Below are positions 34,552 to 45,097 of a stretch of DNA of 64,000 nt, piece after piece (the first letter of the stretch is position 1; each line of letters opens with the position of its first letter). Source of the DNA: Treponema sp. (lineage in GTDB: Bacteria; Spirochaetota; Spirochaetia; Treponematales; Treponemataceae). The notes beneath the pieces are model-generated. The model did no database searches. It was not told where the DNA came from and worked only from the letters and a program-made list of their open reading frames with translations. The DNA is taken from the NCBI GenBank assembly GCA_017449285.1, contig JAFSJX010000056.1, forward strand, positions 60,080-124,079. The letters are read 5' to 3'. Made by a program: the position numbers and the translations under genes.

Positions 34552-35106
34552 ATGTTGGACAAAGGAGAACTTGCCAAACAGATATTTCCTCATGAAACAT
34601 GGAAAGAAATTTCACAAAATCTTTTTACAACCACAAGCCGTATTCCCAAAAATGAAAAAGAAAAAGAACGATTAGAAAAAGAAATACGACAAGCACAAAT
34701 TTTGACCGAGAATAATTACACCGTTTATCTCGTTCCAGAGCCGAGCGACGGTGGCAAGAAATTTGACGCCTTTGTTGATAACAGAAAAACTGAACTAAAA
34801 CGAGTTACAGGAAACATCAAAGCGGTTGGAAAGAATTTTCGGAATGCCTTGCACCAAGGAGACGATATTTTTCTCAGCATAAAAGACGCTTCCTTGCACG
34901 GAGTCTATAAAAAAATTGTCAGCGAAACAAAAGATGTCATCACAAAGGCAAAAAATAAGAATCTTTCCATTGATTTTTCTGACCGGCAAGTTTTTATCTC
35001 GATAGACAACGACAGAAAACTTCATATATGGCAACTAAAAAACATAGAAGAAACTGCCCGAAAACTGGCAGACAAAAAACAACCCCGCAAAAATGCGGGG
35101 CCATAG
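34552..35106 (+). CDS. CdiA C-terminal tRNase-like (PD-(D/E)xK) domain protein
   Basis: 184 aa from ATG at 34552 (MLDKGELAKQIF); the -10 is 6 nt upstream. The second half resembles the CdiA-CT tRNA-nuclease family: ILTENNYTVYLVPEPSDGGKKFDAFV then TELKRVTGN, giving a D...ExK pattern typical of a PD-(D/E)xK active site. After it comes FRNALHQGDDIFLSI, the next core strand region. In CDI systems this domain is a toxin at the end of a very large protein. Here it is a small free-standing gene without signal peptide, and no immunity gene is recognisable beside it. The region is AT-rich compared with neighbours, suggesting transfer. An anti-phage or domesticated role is possible. Confidence 0.65.
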   Translation: MLDKGELAKQIFPHETWKEISQNLFTTTSRIPKNEKEKERLEKEIRQAQILTENNYTVYLVPEPSDGGKKFDAFVDNRKTELKRVTGNIKAVGKNFRNALHQGDDIFLSIKDASLHGVYKKIVSETKDVITKAKNKNLSIDFSDRQVFISIDNDRKLHIWQLKNIEETARKLADKKQPRKNAGP

Positions 35107-35177
35107 CCGCGCGTGGCTTTCGCCAAGCACATAATTATTATTATGCCAAATCCCTGTTTTGTCAATACATAAAACCA

Positions 35178-35252
35178 CGCCCCGGCAGATTGCTCTGTCG
35201 GGGCGTTTGCTTGCCGCACACTAGCGTTTTGACGGTGGCAAAAGCCACCGTC
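35178..35252 (+). terminator. Terminator-like and second perfect hairpin
   Basis: 35178-35205 is a 12-bp GC-rich stem (CGCCCCGGCAGA / TCTGTCGGGGCG, one G-U) followed by TTTGCTT, downstream of the orphan nuclease gene. 35231-35252 is a perfect 9-bp stem GACGGTGGC-AAAA-GCCACCGTC with no T tract. The remaining bases to 35325 hold no gene. Confidence 0.55.
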
Positions 35253-35325
35253 GCTCCCTACCCGTGCGGCGAGGGGAAATTGTTACACTACAGCGAAAAC
35301 ACAGTTTTCCGCTGCAGAGATGCTT

Positions 35326-38300
35326 TTAGTAAGCAACCTCAATCTTATACAAGTAGAGACATTTTGTCGCATTGCTTGCGGTCAAGTCAACATAACCTGC
35401 ATCGCCTGTGTATGTATACGTACCGACAGCCTTTCCTGTTGATGTATCATACGCCAACTCTGCTCCCGCAACTCGCACAAACTCGGAGTCGTAAGTATGT
35501 GACGTTACCGTAATCTTGCAGTCGCCTGTTACAGGAATCTTGATTGTCGGGTTGTATGTCGTCAAGCAGACATTGCTGCTATCATACTTGAAGTTTCCGC
35601 CTTCTCCCGCTGTAAGGACAAGCGTTCCATACTTTCTCGTATCTCCGGCATTCATATTTCCGCCAGTTGAAGTCAGCCATGTGCTGTACTTCTCGCCAAG
35701 ATTCCATGAAGTATCAACAGGGTCTACGACAATTGAATACAAGTAGAGGCATTGGTTCGTCTCGCTTGCGGTCAAGTTAACATAACCTGCATCGCCTGTG
35801 TATGTATACGTACCGACAGCCTTTCCGCTTGATGTATCATACGCCAACTCTGTTCCCGCAACACGCACATACTGTGAGTTATAGGTATGTGCCGTTACCG
35901 TAATCTTGCAGTCGCCCGTTACAGGAATCTTGATTGTCGGGTTGTATGTCGTCAAGCAGGCATTGCCGCTATCATACTTGAAGTTTCCGCCTTCTCCCGC
36001 TGTAAGGACAAGCGTTCCATACTTTCTCGTATCTCCGGCATTCATCTGTCCGCCAGTTGAAGTCAGCCATGTGCTGTACTTCTCGCCAAGGTCATGCTTT
36101 ACAGCAGAAACATTGCCGACAACGATTTCCTTTTCAGCAGACTTGCCACCGCAAGATGCCTTAATAACTACCGTTCCGTCCTTAACACCAGTAACAACAC
36201 CGTCAGCGACAGTTGCGACAGCCGTATCTTTTGATTCCCATACTGCCGTTGTGTCAATCGTGTTGGCATCGGTATTGATGTATGCCGGTGTTACAGCCGC
36301 ATTTAAAGTGATAGTTGCACCAACAGCAACAGCCTCGTCACCTGAGAGAGTAACCGAAGAAATGCTGTTTGCCAAACCTTTTGCATACGCAACATCCAAC
36401 GTACCGAGGTACATCATGCCAGAGAAAGCAAATGTCAATGTTGTCTTTGCTGAACCTGTATAGATAAATGAGTAAGTGTTAAGAGATGTCGTCGCTGCAT
36501 CAACAAGTTTGTTTCCAGCAGCATCTGTCACCGTCAGCGTTTTTTTATTCGTACCGGCATAGGTATCTTTCATTGTAATTGCACATGCACCATCTACAAC
36601 AACAGACAATGTTGAAGATGCACTTGTATACGAATACTCATTTCCGTTTGATGTCAGACCAGTCCAAGAGACATAGCCATCCGCACTTGAACCATCTGCA
36701 ATCGCAGTACCTTTTGCGACTGATGTATCATAAAGATTGTATGCACCTTCTGCACCAGCAGCCGCAGTATACGAATACTTGTCGCTTGCTTCAGGAGTAA
36801 TCGCAATCTCTGTAATATATACGTCACTAGAGCCGAACGGACCAATCTGACACCATTTTGCTTCCGTCAGAGTATTGAGGTCTTTTGTATCGATACCCGT
36901 CTGTTGCGTTGTCAGAGAAGACACGTCTGTAAGAGAAGCAGTCTGCGCCTGTGTCTCAAAGTCAAAGCCAATTGTGTAATACGGCTTGTCCTTGACAATG
37001 TACTTCCCTTGATCAGCCTCGGAAAGAGCCTTATATTCCGCCTCGGTAATAGAGGTTGTGCCGTCACCGTCTTTATCGGTATATGTTGCCCCAGTGTAGA
37101 CAATCTTTTCTCCATCGGCATACAGACCATTGTATTCTAACGTCGATGCCGTTGCCGCAGAAGCAACCTTAACAGGAGCAGTTTCAAGCGTCACTTTAAT
37201 AGTGGCATCACTTGTTACCGGCACGTTCAAGATAACATAACGGGTCTGCATACGGGCGTTACCCTGCTTTAAGCCCATCTTTGCACGGGTACTACCGTTT
37301 TTCTTGTCTGCTGTAACAGCATCAATCAATACGCCATTCCATACTCCGTATTTACCATTCTGAACATCAGTATTTACATACACACCGGCAAAAGTCGGCA
37401 GATAGTACACGGTGCTATCCGTAACGGTAAGGTCGTAGGTGGCAGTTCCGCCATCGGCAGAAGTAGCAGTAATTGTCGTTGAACCAGCCTTAATGCCGTA
37501 GATAACGGCATCACAAGTCGTTGCCTTGTATTCATCAAGCAATTTGTTGTTTGTCTTGTCGAAAATCGTAGCCACCGTTGCATCAGCGACCTTCCATGTC
37601 GTTGTCGTATCGCTCACTTCCGCATTCGCATCGCCAGAGAAAGAAATCTTACCTGTAATGGCAATCGAATTGCCCTGAGCAACAGAACCCGAAGTCGCTG
37701 CGAGCGTTACTGTATCAGCCTTAATGTATACAGGAATAACATAGATGTAGGCAGTGTCGGTAAAGTCGCCTTTCTTTACGGTAACGGTTACCGTTCCGTT
37801 CACCACGGCAGTATCCGAGGTCTTGTTCGTTTCAAGCACACCTGCAGTAAGCGATTTAACAATTGTTCCTTTGTTTTCGGTAACATTGCTCTTTTCTGTC
37901 TGTGACCACTCTACGGAAGAAGTAATATCGTTTCCGGCAATGTCATAGGCTTTGAGCGTTACAGACTCTCCGCTAACAAGTTTCTGCGCAGCCACCGGCT
38001 CAACAAAAATCTGCTCCTTAGAAGCGTCAGCAGTCGCATTGAATTCTGTTTCATACGCAGAAATATCCCAGATGCTGGAAGCGGTCTTGAATTGCTTATC
38101 TGTAAAATTCCAGCCACGATTAAGGATAACATAGCGACCAGAATACTCGCGGTTGATGTAGCGGTCGGTGAGCGCACCAGTGCCTTCAAGACGTTTGGTC
38201 GTATCGACAAGTGTCGTCTTAGCGGCATCGGTGTAGTTCTTGCCATCCATCCAGCCGATTACCATATCACCGTTTACATCGCGCACTTCGTAATTTGGTT

Positions 38301-39261
38301 TTGCACCGTAGATTGCTTCGGCAATTTTGCCTGTTTTTGCATCTCCGTCTGAGAGGAACACATTGTTAAAGAATGCCGCCGTTGTGTCAGCACCAGAGTT
38401 TCGGGCAAAAGTAAGAGTAACGCCGTCTGCGATATGAACAGTAGAGTTCATAATGACGATACCTTTGTTCGCCTCTACATTCTCAACCATAGCGCGAGAG
38501 GCAGAGAGTGTGTCTGTATACTTGTTGTCATCGCCAATAGCCCAAATGTCACACTCTTCATAAAGAGCAACATCAGCATAGCCCCAAATAAAGTCAACAT
38601 CGCCCTTAATCTGACATTTGTAGAACCATGAGCGGTTGCCCTGAGAGCCGATATAGAGCGTGTCCTGATGACCCAAGAAAGAACAGTTGTAAGCAATCAG
38701 TTTGCCTGTAGATGAGAATACAAGTGCTTCTGCCTGCGTACCAGAGCCATCGTTTGCGGAGCGACTGTAGGTATTCTGAATAGTCAGATTCTTGAGAACA
38801 AGGTTACATGTGCCGTTAAAACGTGTTGCGCCACGGAAATAGCCACTTGTTACACCGTGTGAGTTAGCAAGATCTTTCATCGCGTCTGAGTTTCCAGAGT
38901 TGTTCGCTTTGATGATAACATCAGAACCATACGCGGCAGTTCCCGTACCTTCAAGGATAACCGTTGCAGAACCGGTGTAGAAAATCATTTCCTCATACGT
39001 TCCCGGCGCAACTTTTACCGTTGCCGTTCCTGTAACACTATCAGCCATGAGTTTGTCAAGAGCTGACTGAACCGTTGTGTAGGTTTTTCCTTCACCGACT
39101 TCGAGAGTAACGGTTTGCTCTGGCGTTGGTGTTGGTACTGGTGTCGGAGTCGGTGTCTCAGAACCATCGTCATCATCACTGCTACACGCGGTCATTCCGC
39201 CTAGCAACAACAATACAGCAGCAAGTGACCACAGCCACTTGAGCTTGCCCAATTTTTTCAT
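35326..39261 (-). CDS. Multidomain pectinesterase (CE8) lipoprotein with Ig-like domains
   Basis: 1311 aa. A lipoprotein signal ends MTACSS, followed by an acidic and a PTPTP linker. The CE8 beta-helix (~50-390) has YTTVQSALDKL, GVTSGYFRGATRF, QAEALVFSSTGKL, FLGHQDTLYIG and GDVDFIWGYADVALYEECDI; the two catalytic aspartates are in QDTL and VDFIWG. The enzyme removes methyl esters from pectin. Downstream are bacterial Ig-like (Big_2) units (TVTLAATSGSVAQGNSI; SVTLSGDEAVAVGATITL) and an EF-hand-like loop DKDGDGTTSITE. The C-terminus has two near-identical ~125-residue modules beginning LGEKYSTWLTSTGG, probably carbohydrate binding. GGAGG precedes the ATG. Lipid anchoring implies a cell-surface or periplasmic site. 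Confidence 0.9.
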   Translation of the reverse strand: MKKLGKLKWLWSLAAVLLLLGGMTACSSDDDDGSETPTPTPVPTPTPEQTVTLEVGEGKTYTTVQSALDKLMADSVTGTATVKVAPGTYEEMIFYTGSATVILEGTGTAAYGSDVIIKANNSGNSDAMKDLANSHGVTSGYFRGATRFNGTCNLVLKNLTIQNTYSRSANDGSGTQAEALVFSSTGKLIAYNCSFLGHQDTLYIGSQGNRSWFYKCQIKGDVDFIWGYADVALYEECDIWAIGDDNKYTDTLSASRAMVENVEANKGIVIMNSTVHIADGVTLTFARNSGADTTAAFFNNVFLSDGDAKTGKIAEAIYGAKPNYEVRDVNGDMVIGWMDGKNYTDAAKTTLVDTTKRLEGTGALTDRYINREYSGRYVILNRGWNFTDKQFKTASSIWDISAYETEFNATADASKEQIFVEPVAAQKLVSGESVTLKAYDIAGNDITSSVEWSQTEKSNVTENKGTIVKSLTAGVLETNKTSDTAVVNGTVTVTVKKGDFTDTAYIYVIPVYIKADTVTLAATSGSVAQGNSIAITGKISFSGDANAEVSDTTTTWKVADATVATIFDKTNNKLLDEYKATTCDAVIYGIKAGSTTITATSADGGTATYDLTVTDSTVYYLPTFAGVYVNTDVQNGKYGVWNGVLIDAVTADKKNGSTRAKMGLKQGNARMQTRYVILNVPVTSDATIKVTLETAPVKVASAATASTLEYNGLYADGEKIVYTGATYTDKDGDGTTSITEAEYKALSEADQGKYIVKDKPYYTIGFDFETQAQTASLTDVSSLTTQQTGIDTKDLNTLTEAKWCQIGPFGSSDVYITEIAITPEASDKYSYTAAAGAEGAYNLYDTSVAKGTAIADGSSADGYVSWTGLTSNGNEYSYTSASSTLSVVVDGACAITMKDTYAGTNKKTLTVTDAAGNKLVDAATTSLNTYSFIYTGSAKTTLTFAFSGMMYLGTLDVAYAKGLANSISSVTLSGDEAVAVGATITLNAAVTPAYINTDANTIDTTAVWESKDTAVATVADGVVTGVKDGTVVIKASCGGKSAEKEIVVGNVSAVKHDLGEKYSTWLTSTGGQMNAGDTRKYGTLVLTAGEGGNFKYDSGNACLTTYNPTIKIPVTGDCKITVTAHTYNSQYVRVAGTELAYDTSSGKAVGTYTYTGDAGYVNLTASETNQCLYLYSIVVDPVDTSWNLGEKYSTWLTSTGGNMNAGDTRKYGTLVLTAGEGGNFKYDSSNVCLTTYNPTIKIPVTGDCKITVTSHTYDSEFVRVAGAELAYDTSTGKAVGTYTYTGDAGYVDLTASNATKCLYLYKIEVAY
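35349..36093 (-). repeat. In-gene tandem repeat, ~390-bp period
   Basis: DNA at ~35349-35709 and ~35739-36093 encodes two copies of the C-terminal module of the pectinesterase. Long stretches are identical at the nucleotide level (for example around 35520-35570 and 35910-35960), indicating a recent duplication or gene conversion. Confidence 0.8.
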
Positions 39262-39460
39262 AGAAATCCTCCATTTCTATTTTTCCCGCCCGATATTTCA
39301 GGCGAGACATTGTTTTTTACGGGCAGACAATCCGCCCATACTCTATATCAATGCTAATTGAGGATTTTTGTACCGTTAATAAAAGATACAATTATTTTTA
39401 ATATAGAATTTTGCGGTTAAGAAAAAAAAGCGAAAAATATGTGGTGTTGAGATTCAGACT

Positions 39461-39847
39461 CTATAATTTCAGATGTGGCTTGCGCTCATTGGCTACAGCG
39501 ACTGATGAATTGTCATGTGCGCCGCACTTTTCACCCTCGGCGATACCAGCCAAATGACCTTCTCGTCGTCCTTCCTCGCGAGCCTCGTCCCGTATGCCAT
39601 CGGTGATTTCCAGCCAATTATTATAGTAGAGTTGTTCTCGTGGTGTCACTTTCAGCCCCCTTACGTGCTGTTCCAGCCGCTCCGTATAATCTGTCGTTGC
39701 CTGTTTCGTTGCGACATATCTCAGAAAAGCCCGCGTCTCTGCGTCCTCTATTTTATCACAGTTTGCACAGTTGTAAAAAACTTTCACCATCTTGTAATTG
39801 TCCGCGAGCGTGATTTTTTCCCACGGGGTAGATTGTGTTTGTGTCAT
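39461..39847 (-). pseudogene. C-terminal remnant of a Rpn-family (PD-(D/E)XK) nuclease/transposase-like gene
   Basis: From ATG at 39847 the frame reads ITLADNYKMVKVFYNC, TRAFLRYVATKQATTDY, YYNNWLEITDGIRDEAREEG and REGHLAGIAEGEK. The EG-rich charged tail is typical of the C-terminal end of Rpn-type recombination-promoting nucleases that are abundant in Treponema. The N-terminal nuclease core is missing, and the last ~20 residues (after GEK) look out of frame. The frame is open a further 48 codons upstream but shows no homology I recognise. It is a degraded mobile-type gene between the pectinesterase and its neighbouring regulator. Confidence 0.6.
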
Positions 39848-40077
39848 TGTTTGCCTTCTTTGCAGGACATTTTTCCACACGGTTTTCCTTTCGTCCTGCA
39901 TATAGTTACGCACATGCGCAGGAGCGCAAATGACAATAAATTCCTCTATGCGCCCGAAGCGCAGCGACGGATAGGCATCAAAAAAAAGCAAAAATATACA
40001 AAAAATGCAGAAAAGAATTTAAAAAATTCTTTAAAAACTGTAAATTTCCCCGCATATCTGCTATACTTTTTTCTGTT

Positions 40078-42244
40078 ATGTCCACACCTGTTGCCAGACG
40101 GCGTGCGTTTGCAAAGAAGAACAACCTCACCATCGGGTTTACCGCCATCGCGGATTTCAGTTCGTTTATCGGGCAGGAGTATCTTGCGGGCATCATGCAG
40201 GCGACGGAAGACTACGGCATCAATTTCATCAACATAAGCAGCGCAGTCCACCACTCGATTTTTCTGGACGCGGACTTCCTGCCACAATACCTGACAAAAT
40301 TGCAGTTCATGCGCACACCGCTTTTGGACGGACTGATAACATGGGCTTCCTCGCTTAGCGAATACATGGAGCATGACGAAATTCAGAAGATTTTCAATTC
40401 GCTCCAGCCGCTTCCGATGGTTGACATCGGCTACCTCGACATACAGGGAGTTCCCAGCATCAGAATCGACAACGCTCACTCTATCAGGCTGATGGTTCGG
40501 CATCTGGCAGAAATACACGGATTCAAGAAGATTGTCTTTGTCGGCTCAAAGGCTTCAAGTCCTCATCAGACGCGCATGGAATGTTTTAAGGAAGCGATGA
40601 CGGAACTAGGGCTCCCCTGCTCCGAAAACGATATTTTTATGGCGGACTCACTTGACCCAAAAGACATTGCCGACCAGACAGAACTATTGCTTTCGCGCTC
40701 CGTTCCAGAGGCAATTCTCACATCCAGCGACATCATTGCCACCAATATAATAGAAGAACTTGAAAAAAGAGGCTTTTCCGTTCCCGACGACATTGCGGTG
40801 ACAGGATTTAACAATCAGTTGGCGGGGCTGACAACATCAGCACCTGTCACAACGATTGACCTTGCCTACTTTCGGCGGGGATACGAGGCGGTGGAACTTT
40901 TAATCGACCGAATCAAATATCCGAATGCCGTTGTCCTCAACAGGACAGTGCAGACTTCGCTTGTAATACGGCAAAGTTGTGGTTGCTTTGAAGACTCCGT
41001 TCTGCAGGCGCAAAGGGATTCCAACATATTCCTTTCCGCTCCTTATGCGGTCTCCGATGAGGAAGCACCTGCTTATCTGAAATCTGCCATTGAAAAAGTC
41101 TTTCCATGGCTCGATGCTCCGTCAAAAAAATCGCTGAAAGAAGCCGTTTTACACGATATATACGATACAAATGTACCCCCCCCCGAAAAACCTGCTCGTT
41201 TGGTTTCGCTCGCGGCTTACGTACATCCGTTCGCACAGTCGGGATGCCGCTTCCATACAGAACCACATCTCTTCCCTGCGCCGCATAGTGCTTCCGCTCG
41301 TCCGGCATAACGGTGAACTGCTTAGCCGAACGGAAAATATTTTTCACGCGCTCAGGGCATTACATTCCGTGGGAGAAAATTATGCGATGCTCGCGCGTAC
41401 CAGCGATTCCTATTCCCGCAGCAGCATGACAAATATAGCAGTCAAATTCGCTTCATCCGAAGACTTAAACCAACTGGGAAGCATCCTGCGATTTAAGTTG
41501 AGCGAACTTTCCGTTCCGGGCATTCTTCTGGTGACCAGCCCTTTTCTGACGGAAGAACTTGGTCCTGCAAGCGTCTCTTTTCTGATTCCTGAACCGCCCG
41601 CCGACATCGCAAAAATGATGCCGTTCAAAGTCCTCGAACCGGCTCTGCTTCCCAAACGATTTTTTCTTCAGCGGCAACGTTTTTCGGTCACTCTTGAACT
41701 TTTGTTCTACAACGCAAGGTACATGGGATACGCCTATTTTTTTATGGGCAGCGGAAATCTTGTCCTGTATGATGACATAAGGGAATTGCTCAGTCAAACG
41801 CTGTACAAAATCTACGTCCGCGAAGGAAAGACAAAGCCCCACGCACTCATCGTCACCGACCGCGAAAAACTGACAAAAGCAGTCAACATAGAAAAAACTG
41901 AGCCAATCCGCCGAAGCAAACTTGATGCAAAAAGCGTAACAGATTATCTGATTGACCACCTTGACGAGATGAGCGATTTGGATAAAATGGCGGCATTTTT
42001 CGGTCTGAGCAAAAGTCACCTGACACGGCGATGCAAAGAACTGACCGGTTACAGCGTGCAGACGTTGCATGAGCGGCTTAAAATTGAGCAGGCAAAAGAC
42101 TTAATCAAAAGCGGCAAGATGAAGATGAACGACATTTCCGTGCGACTCGGATTCTCAAACCCGAATTATTTTTCAAACGTATTCAAAAAGGTAACAGGTC
42201 TTTCCCCTGTGGCATGGGCACAGAGAAATAATAGAAGAAACTAA
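40078..42244 (+). pseudogene. LacI-type sensor-AraC HTH regulator, interrupted at a C9 tract
   Basis: The first frame (40078-41310) encodes a LacI/periplasmic-binding-like sensor (TIGFTAIADFSSFIGQEYLAGIM, FVGSKASSPHQTRMECFKEAM, VPDDIAVTGFNN) without an N-terminal HTH. A second frame ending at 42244 continues in +1 register and ends in an AraC HTH (MAAFFGLSKSHLTRRCKELTG, DISVRLGFSNPNYFSNVFKKVTGLSP). They meet at a run of nine C (41176-41184). With eight C the two halves join as one ~721-residue regulator of XylR-like architecture (PBP sensor, middle domain, AraC HTH). As written, translation leaves frame after ...TNVPPP and stops at 41310. Slippage-based on/off switching or sequencing error are both possible. 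It is next to the pectinesterase. The -10 TATACT (40062-40067) is 10 nt from the ATG. Confidence 0.82.
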
Positions 42245-42279
42245 TAGACTTTTCCCGTTATAATAAGTATATTTATACT

Positions 42280-45081
42280 ATGGCATTAGATAATGTATTG
42301 GCGTTCATTTTTGGCAATCAGAATGACCGCGCGGTTAAGAAACTCCGTCCGTTGCTGGCGGCGGTAAATGAAAAAGAAGCATGGGCACAAAGTCTGAGTG
42401 CCGAAGATTTTCCAAAGCAGACACAGATTTTTAAGGAACGTCTTGCCAAGGGTGAGACTCTGGACGACATTCTGCCGGAAGCATTCGCCCTCGCCCGAGA
42501 AGCGGCATACCGTGTGCTTGGGGAGCGTGCCTACGATGTGCAGATAATGGGCTCTCTTGTCCTTCATTCTGGAAGAATCACCGAAATGAAGACAGGCGAA
42601 GGAAAAACCTTGATGTGTGTCGCCGCGGCGTATTTAAATTCACTGAGCGGTAAAGGCGTGCATATCGTCACTGTGAACGACTACCTTGCCGAACGCGACG
42701 CAAACTGGATGCGCCCCGTGTACGCCTATCTTGGTCAGACAGTGGGAACGATTCTTTCCAACATGGACAACGATGAGCGCAAGAAGAATTACAACTGCGA
42801 CCTCACCTACGGCACGAACAATGAATTCGGCTTTGATTATCTGCGCGACAATATGCAGATTGATTTGAAGGGCAAGGTACAACGCGGATTCAACTATTGT
42901 ATCGTAGACGAAATTGACTCCATCTTGATTGACGAGGCTCGAACTCCGCTTATCATTTCAGGCGCGGCAGAGGACGACACCTACAAATTCCACGAGGTCG
43001 ATAAATACGTTGGCGAACTGGAGGAAGTGGAAAAAGACCCCGCCACCGATGATTACCCTGACGAAGTGCAGATGACTCCCGAAGAGCGCAAGGCGATGAA
43101 GGGCGACTACAAGATTGACGAAAAATCAAAGCGCGTCTCTTTCACCGACTTCGGCATGAACCACATAAACGAGATTCTGCACAAGCACAATCTGATTCCC
43201 GCAGACCGCACCGTGTTTGACGAGGACTGCTTTGAGTTCGTGCATTATTTTACGCAGGCTGTTCGCGCGCATATTCTCTATAATATTGACGTTGATTACG
43301 TGGTGCGCGACGGCAAGGTTGAGATTGTCGATGAATTTACCGGTCGTGTGCTGGAAGGCCGCCGCTATTCGGACGGTCTGCATCAGGCTATCGAGGCAAA
43401 GGAACACCTGCGCATTGCCCAGCGGAACCGCACCATGGCAACGATTACCTTCCAGAACTTCTTCCGCATGTACGAAAAACTGTCGGGCATGACTGGTACG
43501 GCGCAGACGGAAGCCGTGGAATTTGCAAAAATCTACAAACTTGATGTCGTGGTAATTCCCACGCATAAGCCAGTCGCCCGCATTGACGAGCAGGACGAAG
43601 TATATCTGAACGAGCCTGACAAATGGAACGCGATTGTCAAAGAAGTCGCCGCCGCCCACGAAAAAGGGCAGCCCGTTCTGATTGGTACGGTGAGCGTTGA
43701 AAAATCAGAGCATCTTTCCGCCCTCCTCACCCGCAAGGGCATCCGCCACGAAGTGCTGAACGCGAAGAACCACGCCCGCGAAGCGTTGATTATCGCCGAG
43801 GCTGGCGCAAAGGGTGCCGTTACGGTTGCGACTAATATGGCTGGACGCGGTACGGACATCAAGTTGGGCGGAAACCCCGAATTCAGGGCGCGGAAAAAGG
43901 CGGGAACGAACGCCACACCAGAACAATTTGAAGCCGCCTACGCAAAAGAAAAAGAGCAGTGGCAAAAAGACTACGAAGAAGTGAAAAATCTTGGCGGCTT
44001 GTACGTGATTGGTACGGAACGCCATGAGAGCCGCCGTATCGACAACCAGTTGCGCGGTCGTTCTGGTCGTCAAGGTGACCCCGGACGCAGTAAGTTCTAC
44101 ATCTCCATGGACGATGACTTGATGCGCCTGTTTGGAGGCGAGCGCATGAAGAACATTATGAGCCGTATTGGTATGCAGCCGGGCGAGCCTATTTATCACC
44201 CGTGGCTGACCAAAGGCATTGAGAAAGCGCAGAAAAAAGTCGAGGAGCGCAACTTCGAAATCCGTAAGAACCTGATTGACTACGATGACGTTCTGAACGA
44301 ACAGCGCGAATACATCTACGGTCAGCGCGATGGAATTCTTGCGGACGATAATTTGAGCGAGCGCATCATGCGGACGGCAAACGATTATCTTGACGAATGG
44401 TTTGACGAATTCAGCCATGCCCGCCGCAATTCAAACGCGCAGGCAGAACTGCTGGAGAAAATCCGCGTTCATTTTGGCGTGCAGATGCCTACCGAGCGGC
44501 TCACCAAGGAAGCGGTCATCGCCCTGCTCCAGAATGATTTGACAGAAAAAGAAACGCTGGCAGGAAAGCAGAATCTGAACATGTTTATCCGCTACCAGTA
44601 CATTCAGTCAATCGACCGCAAATGGCTTGACCAACTGGAATTTTTGGACAGTCTGCGTGAGGCAGTTCACCTGCGCTCTTACGGCAGCAAGAACCCGCTC
44701 ACCGAATACAAGATTGACGGCTTTAACCAGTTTGATGCCATTCTGGAGCAAATCCGCATTGAGATTGCAAGCCGTGTGTTCAAAGTACGCGTACAGGTGA
44801 ATCCTCAAGCCCCACAACAACGTCGCCAAATGAATATGCAGGCTCAGCATCAGGAAGCACAGTCCATGTCTCAGGCGGCGAGCGCACAGAATACGAACGC
44901 ACAGGGAAATGTCTCACGCTCATTCAACGCGGCGCAAGCCCAGCAACAGGCAAGCCGCACAATGGCGGGCGCAAGCACCGGGCAGAGCCAGATTGTACGT
45001 CGCACCATGCCCAAAGTTGGCAGAAACGACCCGTGCCCCTGTGGTTCTGGAAAGAAATACAAGATGTGCCACGGACGATAA
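42280..45081 (+). CDS. secA: Preprotein translocase ATPase SecA
   Basis: 933 aa. SecA drives Sec-dependent protein export at the membrane. Features: EMKTGEGKT Walker A (~105), [35 protein letters not shown] (Walker B), [33 protein letters not shown], and RSGRQGDPG. The C-terminal tail is Gln/Ala-rich and ends in the SEC-C zinc motif [14 protein letters not shown], which binds SecB or ribosomes. No Shine-Dalgarno is visible; a TATAAT (42259-42264) lies 15 nt upstream, so the leader is only ~8 nt. Confidence 0.97.
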   Translation: MALDNVLAFIFGNQNDRAVKKLRPLLAAVNEKEAWAQSLSAEDFPKQTQIFKERLAKGETLDDILPEAFALAREAAYRVLGERAYDVQIMGSLVLHSGRITEMKTGEGKTLMCVAAAYLNSLSGKGVHIVTVNDYLAERDANWMRPVYAYLGQTVGTILSNMDNDERKKNYNCDLTYGTNNEFGFDYLRDNMQIDLKGKVQRGFNYCIVDEIDSILIDEARTPLIISGAAEDDTYKFHEVDKYVGELEEVEKDPATDDYPDEVQMTPEERKAMKGDYKIDEKSKRVSFTDFGMNHINEILHKHNLIPADRTVFDEDCFEFVHYFTQAVRAHILYNIDVDYVVRDGKVEIVDEFTGRVLEGRRYSDGLHQAIEAKEHLRIAQRNRTMATITFQNFFRMYEKLSGMTGTAQTEAVEFAKIYKLDVVVIPTHKPVARIDEQDEVYLNEPDKWNAIVKEVAAAHEKGQPVLIGTVSVEKSEHLSALLTRKGIRHEVLNAKNHAREALIIAEAGAKGAVTVATNMAGRGTDIKLGGNPEFRARKKAGTNATPEQFEAAYAKEKEQWQKDYEEVKNLGGLYVIGTERHESRRIDNQLRGRSGRQGDPGRSKFYISMDDDLMRLFGGERMKNIMSRIGMQPGEPIYHPWLTKGIEKAQKKVEERNFEIRKNLIDYDDVLNEQREYIYGQRDGILADDNLSERIMRTANDYLDEWFDEFSHARRNSNAQAELLEKIRVHFGVQMPTERLTKEAVIALLQNDLTEKETLAGKQNLNMFIRYQYIQSIDRKWLDQLEFLDSLREAVHLRSYGSKNPLTEYKIDGFNQFDAILEQIRIEIASRVFKVRVQVNPQAPQQRRQMNMQAQHQEAQSMSQAASAQNTNAQGNVSRSFNAAQAQQQASRTMAGASTGQSQIVRRTMPKVGRNDPCPCGSGKKYKMCHGR

Positions 45082-45097
45082 ATCGGTAAACCGATTT
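45080..45097. terminator. Short bidirectional hairpin between secA and lepB
   Basis: AAATCGG-TAAA-CCGATTT, a perfect 7-bp stem with A/T flanks. It overlaps the stop codons of both convergent genes. Confidence 0.55.

Noticed and set aside
35349..36093. Long repeats that might suggest CRISPR or a transposon
   Set aside because: There are only two copies with a ~390-bp period, and both encode in-frame protein modules. No CRISPR array is present anywhere in the window.
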